From IMG/VR virus record IMGVR_UViG_3300020172_001015, positions 1-32,739 of that record: 32,739 nucleotides of DNA. The stretch is one strand, 5' to 3'. Position 1 is the stretch's first letter, and every line of letters begins with the position of its first letter. The position numbers and the translations under genes are program-made. This DNA comes from a virus. Below are positions 23,502-30,931 of this stretch, in pieces. The notes under the pieces were generated by a model. That model did not search any database and was not told where the DNA came from. It worked only from the letters and a program-made list of their open reading frames with translations.

Positions 23502-24044
23502 ATGGCTTGTTTAATTACAGCAGGACGCGCGGAGCAATGTAAAGAAACGATTGGAGGTCTAAAGGCGGTATATTTCATTAATTACCAAATTGTTCCTTCT
23601 GACGTTACATTTTCGGGCGACCTTATTACAGCGGTTACCAACGTGGATAACTTATTTAAATACGAACTAAAAGGAAATGATAACGTTTTCGACCAAGAAA
23701 TAGTTTCAAGTCGTGAGGCTGGTACAACTTTCTTTAGACAAACGTTAACAATTAAGTTGAAAAAACAAGATGCTACGACTCACAAAGAAATTAAACTTTT
23801 GGCCTATAGTCGACCACACGTCCTAATTGAAAATAACAACGGTCAATTCTTTTTGATGGGATTGTTTAGAGGTGCTGATTTAACGGCGGGAAGTATAAAC
23901 AATGGAGGAGCTTTAGGTGATTTCAACGGGTACTCTTTAACGTTTACTGCGGAAGAAGCTTTACCAGCACCATTCACGGACGTAACAAGCTCGGCTACTA
24001 TTGTTTCTGATTGTTTCACAGGTGCAACCGTTGTAACTGCTTAG
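23502..24044 (+). CDS. Tail tube/decoration-like protein, copy 1
   Basis: 180 residues, beta-rich. Starts MACLITAGRAEQCKETIGGL; the core carries DNVFDQEIVSSREAGTTFFR and QTLTIKLKKQDATTHKEIKL, then FFLMGLFRGADLTAGSINNG and GDFNGYSLTFTAEEALPAPF. Very similar to the next gene, so a tandem duplication. The fold pattern suits a tail tube or head decoration protein; location behind the capsid favours a structural protein. A terminator lies 20 nt upstream, so it starts or continues a new unit. Confidence 0.72.
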   Translation: MACLITAGRAEQCKETIGGLKAVYFINYQIVPSDVTFSGDLITAVTNVDNLFKYELKGNDNVFDQEIVSSREAGTTFFRQTLTIKLKKQDATTHKEIKLLAYSRPHVLIENNNGQFFLMGLFRGADLTAGSINNGGALGDFNGYSLTFTAEEALPAPFTDVTSSATIVSDCFTGATVVTA

Positions 24045-24046
24045 TC

Positions 24047-24643
24047 ATGGCTTGTGCGATAACTCACGGACGTTTAGAGGGATGTAAGGATAGTCTAGGA
24101 GGGCTTAAAAACATTTACTTCATAAACGAAGACATAGCGTCTAATTACATTTATAAAGAAACAGCACCCGGTAGTAATGTTTATATAGTTGATACAGATT
24201 TTAGTGAATCAATAGATTACGTTAACTTTGTTCAAAATCTTTATAAATATGAATTGAAATCTAACGAAAATGTTTATGACCAAGAAATAGTAAGTTCACG
24301 CGAAAACGGGACTACATTCTTTCGTCAAACATTGACTATTAAACTAAAGAAACAAGACGCTGCTACGCATCAACAAGTTAAATTGTTAGCATATGCAAAA
24401 CCGCGCATCTTAGTTGAGACAAACGAAGGGGATTTCTTCTTAGTTGGTTTATTTAGGGGGGCTGATTTGACAGCTGGAAGTATCAATTCGGGAGGGTCGC
24501 TTGGTGATTTCTCGGGTTATTCCTTGACTTTTGTTGCGGAAGAGTTATTACCCTCACAGTTTGTTTATTTAGGTACTGACGCATTTTATTATGACATAGA
24601 TCCGTTAGGAGGTTCAACTCCAAGTATGATTGTAACAAGTTAA
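24047..24643 (+). CDS. Tail tube/decoration-like protein, copy 2
   Basis: 198 residues from ATG 24047 (MACAITHGRLEGCKDSLGGL), two bases after the stop of copy 1; a TTG at 24011 in the same frame would overlap copy 1 and is rejected. Shares NVYDQEIVSSRENGTTFFRQ, LTIKLKKQDAATHQQVKLLA, FRGADLTAGSINSGG and GDFSGYSLTFVAEELLPSQF with copy 1. It differs by an added stretch after residue 30 (NYIYKETAPGSNVYIVDTDF) and a distinct tail, so the two copies have diverged for different positions or partners. A terminator follows. Confidence 0.72.
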   Translation: MACAITHGRLEGCKDSLGGLKNIYFINEDIASNYIYKETAPGSNVYIVDTDFSESIDYVNFVQNLYKYELKSNENVYDQEIVSSRENGTTFFRQTLTIKLKKQDAATHQQVKLLAYAKPRILVETNEGDFFLVGLFRGADLTAGSINSGGSLGDFSGYSLTFVAEELLPSQFVYLGTDAFYYDIDPLGGSTPSMIVTS

Positions 24644-24649
24644 TTAATG

Positions 24650-24678
24650 GAGGGGTTTAAACGCCCCTCTTTTTTTTT
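24650..24678 (+). terminator. Intrinsic terminator after the second paralogue
   Basis: GAGGGG (24650-24655), 8-nt loop, CCCCTC (24664-24669), then nine T (24670-24678). Together with 23446-23481 it brackets the paralogue pair as its own unit. Confidence 0.85.
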
Positions 24679-24710
24679 GCAACAAAAACACAAAATTAGG
24701 TTATACTAAT

Positions 24711-25028
24711 ATGATAGTACTAACCACAGCAACAACGCCACAAACAATTTACTTCATTCCAAGGAATGAGACGGGTAATTCAAACACGTTGGTAGTAACG
24801 GACGAGCAAACAAACGTATCTACTACTATTTCAATAACAACTTACACAACGGGCGATTATTACCACACAGCAACTGCTACATTTGGATTAGTTGAGGGAC
24901 ATACTTACACCTTAAAAATTAAAAAAGATTCAGAAGTAAGATTTTATTCAAAGATATATTGCACGGATAACCCATCATCCACATTTACACAAAGCGAAAG
25001 CACTAACGAGTTTTTAATATATGAATAA
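24711..25028 (+). CDS. Hypothetical beta protein, 105 aa
   Basis: Ig-like beta pattern with Thr-rich strands (MIVLTTATTPQTIYFIPRNE, YTTGDYYHTATATFGLVEGH, TYTLKIKKDSEVRFYSKIYC). Such proteins precede the portal gene in several Bacteroidota phages. Role unknown; decoration or adaptor is possible. Overlaps the portal start by 8 nt. Confidence 0.6.
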   Translation: MIVLTTATTPQTIYFIPRNETGNSNTLVVTDEQTNVSTTISITTYTTGDYYHTATATFGLVEGHTYTLKIKKDSEVRFYSKIYCTDNPSSTFTQSESTNEFLIYE

Positions 25029-26871
25029 TAACATTATACAACTATCTTCATACACTGCCCCTGTAATTGTTGAGAACAATAAGAATGAGTGGGTCGAATA
25101 CGGAGAGGATAATAACTACTATCAGTTCTTAATTGATAGATATAGCAATTCAGCAACGAATAACGCCGTAATTAATAACATTTGTCGATTGATATTCGGT
25201 CAAGGGTTAAGTGCTACGGATAGCGCAATGAAGCCAAACGAATGGGCGCAATTACTATCTATATTAAAGGAAGATGATTTAAGACGCATAATATTTGATT
25301 TGTACGCATTAGGGCAATGTGCCTTACAAATTCATTATGATAAAGGACATAAAGCGATTACACGGGCTTTTCATACACCTATTCAGTTATTAAGACCTGA
25401 GAAGTGCAACCAGGATGGTGACATTGTAGGTTACTTCTATTCAGACAATTGGAGCAATCCAAAGAAGTATGTCCCTAAACGATTCGATGCTTTTGGAACG
25501 TCGAAAAAAGAAGTTGAGATTTTATATTTAGCGCCTTATAGTGCGGGTATGAAATACTTTTCAAACGTCGATTACCAAGGGGGGATTGATTACGCATTGT
25601 TAGAAGAGAAAATAGCTGAATACCTTATAAATGAGGTTAGTAACTCCTTCGCGCCGACTACGATTGTAAATTTTAACAATGGGACCCCAACCGACGAGAT
25701 GAAGGACGAAATTTCTGCGTCTGTTATCGGTAAGCTTACAGGGTCAAAAGGTAAGAAAGTTGTAATATCATTCAACGAAAACGAAGCTACAAAAACAACG
25801 GTCGATACTATTCCTTTACAAGATGCTGCGGACCATTATTCTTATTTGTCAGATGAGTCAACAGCTAAGATATTACGTAGCCACAATGTAACTACACCTT
25901 TATTGTTTGGTGTAACTTCAGCAAGTGGATTTAGTAGCAATGCTGATGAAATGAAAACAGGAGCTTTGTTATTTGAAAACATGGTAATAAAGCCAAAACA
26001 ACAGATGATCGTTGAGATGATAAACAAAATATTATCTTTCAATGGTATATCTTTAAAACTATCTTTCAAAACATTACAACCTTTAGACAACTCAGGGGAA
26101 TTACTTGCAGGAGATTCTAAACGTGTTATCGATGGTATTAATTCACTCTCTCCATTGGTTGCAAACAAAGTGCTTGAATCAATGACCCCAAACGAAGTTA
26201 GAGCTTTAGTTGGTTTAGTTCCTGAACAAGCAGGTGGGAATATTACGCAAATGAGCGCACAAGACGAGTTAGACGTTGCGAAATATGGGGAAGATATTGA
26301 TTTAGATGAATGGGTGTTAGTTGATAGTAGAGAGGTTGATTATGAGTTAGAGGATGAATTGGATGCGGAGCTTGAAAAACTTAACAACCCAACAACGTTA
26401 TCAAAGGTTTTAAACTTTGTAAAAACGGGTATAGCAAGACCAAACGCAACATCAGAGCAAGATGGTAAAATGTTTAAGCATCGTTACAGATATACAGGTG
26501 AAATAACTGAAAAGTCCCGTTTATTTTGTAGAAAAATGATTGAAGCTAACAAAGTTTATCGTAAAGAAGATATTGTTAGAATGAGTAGTGAAATTGTAAA
26601 TGAAACAAGAACCCGCAAAGATGGTACAATAGGAGGTTTTGGGCCACGCGGGGCAACTACATATGACATATGGTTATATAAGGGATCAGGCGCTTGCCAC
26701 CACAAATGGGTTCGTGAAACTTATTTAAGAAAGTCAGACGTTAACAATCCACTTGCGAAAAAGTTTACACCATCACAAACGCGTAAGCAAGGCGAAACAG
26801 CACCAACAAACGATAAGCGAGTATATACAAGACCGATTGATATGCCTAATCAAGGATTTTTACCTAAATAA
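25021..26871 (+). CDS. Portal protein with MuF-like C-terminal extension
   Basis: 616 residues. The first 400 fit an HK97-type portal: an open N-terminus, NNAVINNICRLIFGQGLSAT, then DLYALGQCALQIHYDKGHKA, and the clip/stem and wing region with KILRSHNVTTPLLFGVTSAS. The remaining 200 residues contain EDIDLDEWVLVDSREVDYEL, then FKHRYRYTGEITEKSRLFCR, SRLFCRKMIEANKVYRKEDI and LYKGSGACHHKWVRETYLRK. This cysteine/histidine pattern resembles MuF-like head morphogenesis domains and appears fused to the portal. The portal is about 14 kb downstream of terL, an unusual distance. Confidence 0.8.
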   Translation: MNNNIIQLSSYTAPVIVENNKNEWVEYGEDNNYYQFLIDRYSNSATNNAVINNICRLIFGQGLSATDSAMKPNEWAQLLSILKEDDLRRIIFDLYALGQCALQIHYDKGHKAITRAFHTPIQLLRPEKCNQDGDIVGYFYSDNWSNPKKYVPKRFDAFGTSKKEVEILYLAPYSAGMKYFSNVDYQGGIDYALLEEKIAEYLINEVSNSFAPTTIVNFNNGTPTDEMKDEISASVIGKLTGSKGKKVVISFNENEATKTTVDTIPLQDAADHYSYLSDESTAKILRSHNVTTPLLFGVTSASGFSSNADEMKTGALLFENMVIKPKQQMIVEMINKILSFNGISLKLSFKTLQPLDNSGELLAGDSKRVIDGINSLSPLVANKVLESMTPNEVRALVGLVPEQAGGNITQMSAQDELDVAKYGEDIDLDEWVLVDSREVDYELEDELDAELEKLNNPTTLSKVLNFVKTGIARPNATSEQDGKMFKHRYRYTGEITEKSRLFCRKMIEANKVYRKEDIVRMSSEIVNETRTRKDGTIGGFGPRGATTYDIWLYKGSGACHHKWVRETYLRKSDVNNPLAKKFTPSQTRKQGETAPTNDKRVYTRPIDMPNQGFLPK

Positions 26872-26880
26872 TTTTAAGAC

Positions 26881-27381
26881 ATGGCAGAAGCACTATTAAT
26901 ATCAAAAAAAGACTTGCAAGAATACACCTCACTTAACGCAAATACAGACGTTGATAAGGTTATTCAATTTGTGTTGGTTGCTCAAAATATTTGGATTCAA
27001 CAATACACGGGTAGTAAGCTATTGGATAAGATTAAAACAGATATTACCAATAATACTTTATCAGGTAATTATATAACACTTGTAAGGTCGTATTTAAAGC
27101 CTATGCTGATACATTTCACAATGGTTGAATACTTACCTTTTTGCGCTTACACAATTTCAAACAAGGGTATTTATAAGCACCAATCTGAGAATAGCGAAAT
27201 CGTATCAAAAGAGGAGGTTGATTACTTAATCGAGAAAGAAAAACGTATTGCTGAATCGTATTCACAAAGGTTTTTAGACTATATTTGTAAGAACAATAGT
27301 TTATTTCCTGAGTACACAGCTAATCAGAATGGTGATGTATATCCGCAACATAATAACTATTTAACTAATTGGTATTTATGA
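26881..27381 (+). CDS. Head-tail connector-like protein
   Basis: 166 residues, helical: LLISKKDLQEYTSLNANTDV, FVLVAQNIWIQQYTGSKLLD, then TLVRSYLKPMLIHFTMVEYL and IEKEKRIAESYSQRFLDYIC. This pattern (helix bundle with WIQ-YTGSKLLDKI) matches phage connector proteins of the gp6/DUF6712 type. Located right after the portal, as expected. It ends in an ATGA overlap with a micro-ORF. Confidence 0.7.
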   Translation: MAEALLISKKDLQEYTSLNANTDVDKVIQFVLVAQNIWIQQYTGSKLLDKIKTDITNNTLSGNYITLVRSYLKPMLIHFTMVEYLPFCAYTISNKGIYKHQSENSEIVSKEEVDYLIEKEKRIAESYSQRFLDYICKNNSLFPEYTANQNGDVYPQHNNYLTNWYL

Positions 27382-27473
27382 AGAAAAAAAAAGAGTATAA
27401 ACCAAAGGAAGAAAATATAATTAAACTTAAAATTTATCTAAATGATATTAGCAACCCACGGAATAATAAGTAG
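27378..27473 (+). CDS. Micro-ORF, 31 aa
   Basis: Basic peptide (MKKKKEYKPKEENIIKLKIY and LNDISNPRNNK) starting at the ATGA overlap with the connector gene and overlapping the fibre gene by 32 nt. Supported only by coupling; function unknown. Confidence 0.35.
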   Translation: MKKKKEYKPKEENIIKLKIYLNDISNPRNNK

Positions 27474-28332
27474 TAGCGGAGGCAGTTTGCCTTTGTTATT
27501 AGATGCGTACAGCGGAGCAAATGCTGCGTATTCATTACGCAAATTAAATACAGCATACACAGGTTATGCTATTCGTGTAAGACGTTCAAGCGATAATACA
27601 TCACAAGATATTGGTTTTGTAGGTAACATTTTAGACACTTCTGCAATCACAACTTTTGTTGGAGCAAATGATGGTTATGTTTCTATATGGTACGACCAAA
27701 GCGGAAACAGTAAAAACGCTACTCAAGTTTCTTTAGCTAATCAACCACAGGTTGTCATTAGTGGAACGTTACAAACGCTAAATAGTAAACCAACGTTATA
27801 TTTTGATGGGGCTTCAAGATATTTTGATTGTGGTTATTTAAATGGGGGTACTAACCCATCTGATTATTCTACATTTGCATTGGTGAGATACACATGGGCT
27901 TCTTATCAAATATCATCAATTATACATTCTCAAAATACTGATGGTAATACTGGCTATAATATGATTGATATGTGGAGCAATGGAAAAATGATAGGGCAAT
28001 CATCCAACGGTGCAAATACCAGATATTGGGAAACTACATCATCAATAACATTAAGTCAAAGATATTTATTTGAGGGTCATTACAAGTCAAATACAGCACC
28101 ATATATAGGCAAATATTATTGGAATAACAACTCTATTACAACAACAAGCTGGGTTGGTTCGGGTCAAAATAATGGCGGTACAGAATTTAAAACATCAATA
28201 GGTCGAGGAGGTGAAAACAACGGAGCTTACTTTAAAGGCGAAATGCAAGAATTAGTAACTTATTTTTCTGACCAAGTACCTAATAGAACAGGTATATCAA
28301 CGGATATTAATACACATTATTCAATCTACTAA
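27442..28332 (+). CDS. Tail fibre / receptor-binding protein, lectin-like
   Basis: 296 residues. The segment AYSLRKLNTAYTGYAIRVRR and DIGFVGNILDTSAITTFVGA, then GYVSIWYDQSGNSKNATQVS and KPTLYFDGASRYFDCGY, is the ConA-like fold seen in phage fibre tips and alpha-L-arabinofuranosidase B-like proteins. No catalytic pair is obvious, so binding to host surface sugar is likelier than hydrolysis. The first ATG at 27442 is used; the N-terminus has no signal peptide. Followed by the small 73-aa gene and the lysis genes. Confidence 0.72.
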   Translation: MILATHGIISSSGGSLPLLLDAYSGANAAYSLRKLNTAYTGYAIRVRRSSDNTSQDIGFVGNILDTSAITTFVGANDGYVSIWYDQSGNSKNATQVSLANQPQVVISGTLQTLNSKPTLYFDGASRYFDCGYLNGGTNPSDYSTFALVRYTWASYQISSIIHSQNTDGNTGYNMIDMWSNGKMIGQSSNGANTRYWETTSSITLSQRYLFEGHYKSNTAPYIGKYYWNNNSITTTSWVGSGQNNGGTEFKTSIGRGGENNGAYFKGEMQELVTYFSDQVPNRTGISTDINTHYSIY

Positions 28333-28333
28333 T

Positions 28334-28555
28334 ATGTTAGGATATACATTTACAACTGAAGCTGAAGCAATAACAGCACGGAATCAAGCGGCAACTCATA
28401 AAGGGTTGCCAAACGCTCAAGGGGACACTTTGTATTGGGTGAACTATAATTATTCATCAATAGATGGTATTTACTACATACAACACGTTGAAGGACTTGA
28501 GACGGTGTTGGGTGCGCCTGCAGAATTTACGGTAACATCACCATATGAAGCGTAA
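28334..28555 (+). CDS. Small fibre-linked protein, 73 aa
   Basis: Reads LGYTFTTEAEAITARNQAAT, then DTLYWVNYNYSSIDGIYYIQ. This alpha/beta pattern recurs downstream of Bacteroidota phage fibres and could be a fibre assembly helper. Starts two bases after the fibre stop and overlaps the next ORF by 11 nt. Confidence 0.55.
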   Translation: MLGYTFTTEAEAITARNQAATHKGLPNAQGDTLYWVNYNYSSIDGIYYIQHVEGLETVLGAPAEFTVTSPYEA

Positions 28556-28667
28556 ATACTACGAAGGGCAAAAACTAAACGGTAAGATAGTGCATACAAT
28601 ATGGCATGATGCAAGTAATTATTTAATAAAATATACAGATGGAAGTTTTGAAGAATTTAAAAAATAG
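28545..28667 (+). CDS. Hypothetical protein, 40 aa
   Basis: Short beta-like peptide (MKRKYYEGQKLNGKIVHTIW, then YLIKYTDGSFEEFKK) bridging the fibre helper and the holin-like gene by overlaps (11 and 29 nt). It resembles many short phage ORFs with a WxDxxNYxxxYxDGS pattern; function unknown. Confidence 0.45.
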   Translation: MKRKYYEGQKLNGKIVHTIWHDASNYLIKYTDGSFEEFKK

Positions 28668-28848
28668 ATGGTTAGCACCAACTCCTAATTTTTGGAAGAA
28701 AGTGCAAAGTGTAGGAATAGTTATCGGAGGGTTAGGAGCAGTTATCGTTGCGCCTCCTTTCGGGCTTACCTTAGTAGGTGGTTATATGGTTGCCGTTGGT
28801 TCGGTGGCTGGTGTTTTATCTCAACTTACAGTAGATGAACAACGTTAA
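28639..28848 (+). CDS. Holin-like membrane protein
   Basis: 69 residues with two hydrophobic segments (VGIVIGGLGAVIVAPPFGL and LVGGYMVAVGSVAGVLSQL, residues about 25-62) and a charged N-terminus (MEVLKNLKNRWLAPTPNFWK). The W-aPTPnFwkkv start followed by two helices is the usual look of small holins in flavobacterial phages. It overlaps the YkuD-like enzyme by 14 nt, the classic holin-endolysin order. Function inferred. Confidence 0.65.
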   Translation: MEVLKNLKNRWLAPTPNFWKKVQSVGIVIGGLGAVIVAPPFGLTLVGGYMVAVGSVAGVLSQLTVDEQR

Positions 28849-29416
28849 GAACTACAACGATAAACAGATACTCGATAGAGTTAAAAGTTTAAAATCATTT
28901 AAGACTATTCCTCAAGGGTATTGGATAGTTGGGGTTAGAAGTGAAGAGGACGCGCCAAACAAATATGACGACAAATTTTACTTATTCAATGGCGAGCAAT
29001 TTGTGAAAGTTGTAACAGGCACAACTAACCCTGGTACACCAATCTTACAAGGTGGCTTTCTTAAGTATAACAAGGTAGGCGCTGCGGTTGTTAAAGCTGA
29101 TGAGGTTTACTACGACGTTTGGAAGTTTGGACTGCATCAAGGGAAGATGCCTGCCCTAAAACAAGTAGGACCATTCATTGTTTATCGCGACGGAGATAAA
29201 GATGGGAAGAGTGAGGAAATAGGCGCGCCAATTACGGGGAGTGGTTATGGTATTAACTTTCACACATGTAGCTACCTTGAAAAAGTAGTAGGTGAAAACA
29301 TAGGTGGCTGGAGTGCTGGTTGTCAAGTAGTTAACAATACGGAACAATATTACATGGTGATCAACCTAATCAAGAATCAAAACAGAATAACCTATTGTTT
29401 ATTAAAAGAATTTTAG
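28835..29416 (+). CDS. YkuD/L,D-transpeptidase-like lysis protein
   Basis: Candidate endolysin or peptidoglycan-modifying enzyme, 193 residues. The C-terminal half has GSGYGINFHTCSYLEKVVGE followed by IGGWSAGCQVVNN, matching the YkuD layout His-x17-Ser-x-Gly-Cys, with Ala where the usual motif has His just before Gly-Cys. The N-terminal half (GYWIVGVRSEEDAPNKYDDK, FYLFNGEQFVKVVTGTTNPG) is a beta-rich region of the same fold. No signal peptide, so a holin is needed for exit, and a holin-like gene precedes it. The following intergenic region holds a promoter and a terminator. Confidence 0.6.
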   Translation: MNNVKNYNDKQILDRVKSLKSFKTIPQGYWIVGVRSEEDAPNKYDDKFYLFNGEQFVKVVTGTTNPGTPILQGGFLKYNKVGAAVVKADEVYYDVWKFGLHQGKMPALKQVGPFIVYRDGDKDGKSEEIGAPITGSGYGINFHTCSYLEKVVGENIGGWSAGCQVVNNTEQYYMVINLIKNQNRITYCLLKEF

Positions 29417-29424
29417 TATCTTTA
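29395..29424 (+). promoter_or_regulatory. Bacteroidota-type promoter at the end of the lysis gene
   Basis: TTG (29395-29397), 19-nt spacer, TATCTTTA (29417-29424): one mismatch to the consensus and the same 8-mer as the promoter of element A. A start near 29428 would be followed at once by the terminator at 29440-29468, giving a very short RNA. Confidence 0.5.
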
Positions 29425-29439
29425 TAGTGTGTGTTTTAG

Positions 29440-29468
29440 GCGGTTAAGAAATTAATCGCTTTTTTTTT
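29440..29468 (+). terminator. Intrinsic terminator after the lysis gene
   Basis: GCGGTTAA (29440-29447), GAAA loop, TTAATCGC (29452-29459; one G-T pair), then nine T (29460-29468). The flanking TTTTAGGC/GCCTAAAA repeats give a larger outer stem. It closes the late region. Confidence 0.8.
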
Positions 29469-29478
29469 GCCTAAAAGT

Positions 29479-29509
29479 TTGGTGTATTAATAATTAATAT
29501 ATATATTTG
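29479..29509 (+). promoter_or_regulatory. Bacteroidota-type promoter for the second 61-aa protein
   Basis: TTG (29479-29481), 20-nt spacer, TATATTTG (29502-29509), then a start codon at 29533. Same style as the promoter at 4255-4284 ahead of the paralogue, including the A-rich leader with ACAC just before the ATG. Confidence 0.72.
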
Positions 29510-29532
29510 TTGCATAATTAAAACATAAACAC

Positions 29533-29718
29533 ATGAAAACAACTTATATTAAAGTAGAAAACACAGCAACAGGTTACGGATTAGGTGGTAACGTTAACAT
29601 TTATGTTGCTTGTCAAGGTGATAAATTTGGTTATTTACCAAATGAAGACAAACCATACATGCCTATTGGTGGTAAAAAAACATTAAAAAGAGTTGAATCT
29701 ATTTTAATTTTTAAATAA
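29533..29718 (+). CDS. Small conserved protein, copy 2 of a duplicated pair
   Basis: 61 residues, unknown function. Aligns without gaps over most of its length to the 62-aa protein at 4310-4498, with 17 identical residues KFGYLPNEDKPYMPIGG and a LxVYVA/IYVA core (NVNIYVACQGDKFGYLP). Driven by its own promoter, it is the first gene of the early-type cluster behind the lysis terminator. No membrane helix, no metal motif. A duplicated small protein with promoters of its own suggests a dosage-critical early role. Confidence 0.75.
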   Translation: MKTTYIKVENTATGYGLGGNVNIYVACQGDKFGYLPNEDKPYMPIGGKKTLKRVESILIFK

Positions 29719-29724
29719 TAAAAC

Positions 29725-29880
29725 ATGGAAACAACAAGACAACAATCAGAAACTTGTAATATGGACGACCAAAATGGAATAAGCCAAAAAGATGCTGTTA
29801 AAATAATATTTGATCAATTACCTTATTACATACTTAAAACTAAAAAAATTGATTTTGATAAAAAAAATAGCAAAATATGA
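29725..29880 (+). CDS. Hypothetical protein, 51 aa
   Basis: METTRQQSETCNMDDQNGIS followed by KDAVKIIFDQLPYYILKTKK. An acidic start and a basic end, no family seen. It starts 6 nt behind the 61-aa gene and ends in an ATGA overlap with the next ORF, so it is part of the same coupled chain. Confidence 0.45.
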   Translation: METTRQQSETCNMDDQNGISQKDAVKIIFDQLPYYILKTKKIDFDKKNSKI

Positions 29881-30029
29881 GTTACGCAGTTGAAATATTA
29901 GAGAAAGAAAGAATTTTGCTTTTAAAGTGTTTAAATGAATGGGACACACAAACATACCCTGAAGCAAAGAAAGAGCGCGAGAAACGCTTAAACGATATAA
30001 ATAACGCATTACAATTACTAAACACATGA
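29877..30029 (+). CDS. Hypothetical coiled-coil protein, 50 aa
   Basis: Highly charged helix (MSYAVEILEKERILLLKCLN, then KKEREKRLNDINNALQLLNT), likely a coiled coil. ATGA overlaps on both sides. Unknown function. Confidence 0.5.
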   Translation: MSYAVEILEKERILLLKCLNEWDTQTYPEAKKEREKRLNDINNALQLLNT

Positions 30030-30199
30030 AAACAGCAGATTTAATTGAAAGCCAAATATCAGAAATACGAGAAAAGGTTGGCTATGGTAACAGATTCGAC
30101 AAAGTAAAATTTTCTGAGGAGTTAGTAACCGAAGCGCAAAAGGTAGCGGGTGAAAACTATGAATTCATCTTAAAAATTATGGGACATGAAGCACGCTAA
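30026..30199 (+). CDS. Hypothetical protein, 57 aa
   Basis: MKTADLIESQISEIREKVGY, then FSEELVTEAQKVAGENYEFI. Amphipathic helices, acidic. ATGA overlap upstream and a 14-nt overlap with the membrane protein downstream. No family recognised. Confidence 0.5.
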   Translation: MKTADLIESQISEIREKVGYGNRFDKVKFSEELVTEAQKVAGENYEFILKIMGHEAR

Positions 30200-30341
30200 T
30201 TATTTAATCGCAATGTTAATCATTGCTTTAATCGTAGGGTTCGTTAGATACGAAGTAGGGATTTCACAAGCTATTTGGAGCGGAATAGCATTATTTGGTT
30301 TAGTAACTGTTATATATTTTGATCATGACAACACTATTTAA
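30186..30341 (+). CDS. Small membrane protein, 51 aa
   Basis: Two hydrophobic helices (ANYLIAMLIIALIVGFV and AIWSGIALFGLVTVIYF) with a short basic bend between. It may sit in the inner membrane; could be superinfection- or lysis-related, but nothing specific is seen. Overlaps both neighbours. Confidence 0.55.
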   Translation: MKHANYLIAMLIIALIVGFVRYEVGISQAIWSGIALFGLVTVIYFDHDNTI

Positions 30342-30648
30342 AAAGATATTTGGCAAAGACTTATTTTTCATGCCTTACGATGTTGAATTCAATCTTATAA
30401 GCACTGATACTATGGATGTATCATTTGAAGGTATTACAGCGCAAATAAACGTGTATGACGGCAATGTTTACCAAATGAATGGCGAGTACATTTGTACAGT
30501 TGAAGAGTTAGAAGAATTTGACCAATTTAAAAAACTAAATGAGTGCTGGAGATGTGGCGGACGCGGTGAGTACTTCGTGACGATATACGACAATGACGCA
30601 CCACTTGATAAAGAACTAATAAATTGCGATTGTGAGAAAGCCTTCTGA
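30325..30648 (+). CDS. Zinc-ribbon-like small protein, 107 aa
   Basis: Starts at ATG 30325 (MTTLFKKIFGKDLFFMPYDV); a TTG two codons earlier is less likely. The N-terminal part is beta-rich with MNGEYICTVEELEEFDQFKK. The C-terminal part has CWRCGGRGEYF and INCDCEKAF, i.e. CxxCxGxG and CxC as in the DnaJ zinc ribbon. Likely binds one zinc ion and could be a nucleic-acid or protein adaptor. Overlaps its neighbours by 17 nt. Confidence 0.55.
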   Translation: MTTLFKKIFGKDLFFMPYDVEFNLISTDTMDVSFEGITAQINVYDGNVYQMNGEYICTVEELEEFDQFKKLNECWRCGGRGEYFVTIYDNDAPLDKELINCDCEKAF

Positions 30649-30931
30649 AGAAAACTATATTTACGAGCGAGTGCGTAATATGTTAGAGTCGGGATGGATA
30701 CAGCTTGACATCGCAAAGCATTTAAATTTACCCGTTTCAGTTGTTGGCCACGCAATAGCGAAATGGGAAGGTAAAAAGTACATAACAAGCCTATATTTTG
30801 GCTACAAAAACGAAGCATATGAAGAAGAAAATTATATTTATAAAGCCCCTACTTTTGACGAGCTTTCTGATGATGAACAAGCTATCTATCGGTCAATTGA
30901 GTATACAGCAAATCAAAGCAAAGAAGATTAA
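30632..30931 (+). CDS. Helix-turn-helix small protein, 99 aa
   Basis: GTG start at 30632, overlapping the preceding gene by 17 nt. NYIYERVRNMLESGWIQLDI followed by AKHLNLPVSVVGHAIAKWEG is a clear helix-turn-helix pattern (residues about 8-45). The second half is acidic (KAPTFDELSDDEQAIYRSIE). Possible transcription regulator or replication initiator of the early region. Its end overlaps the glucosaminidase frame. Confidence 0.6.
   Translation: MRKPSEENYIYERVRNMLESGWIQLDIAKHLNLPVSVVGHAIAKWEGKKYITSLYFGYKNEAYEEENYIYKAPTFDELSDDEQAIYRSIEYTANQSKED

Noticed and set aside
23994-24046. Upstream TTG extension of the second tube-like paralogue
   Set aside because: It would overlap the first copy and add a Cys-rich leader absent from copy 1; ATG 24047 starts with the shared MAC-IT-GR motif.
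27442-28332. Possible diversity-generating retroelement target in the fibre gene
   Set aside because: No reverse transcriptase, no template repeat and no adenine-biased repeat pair seen in the window.
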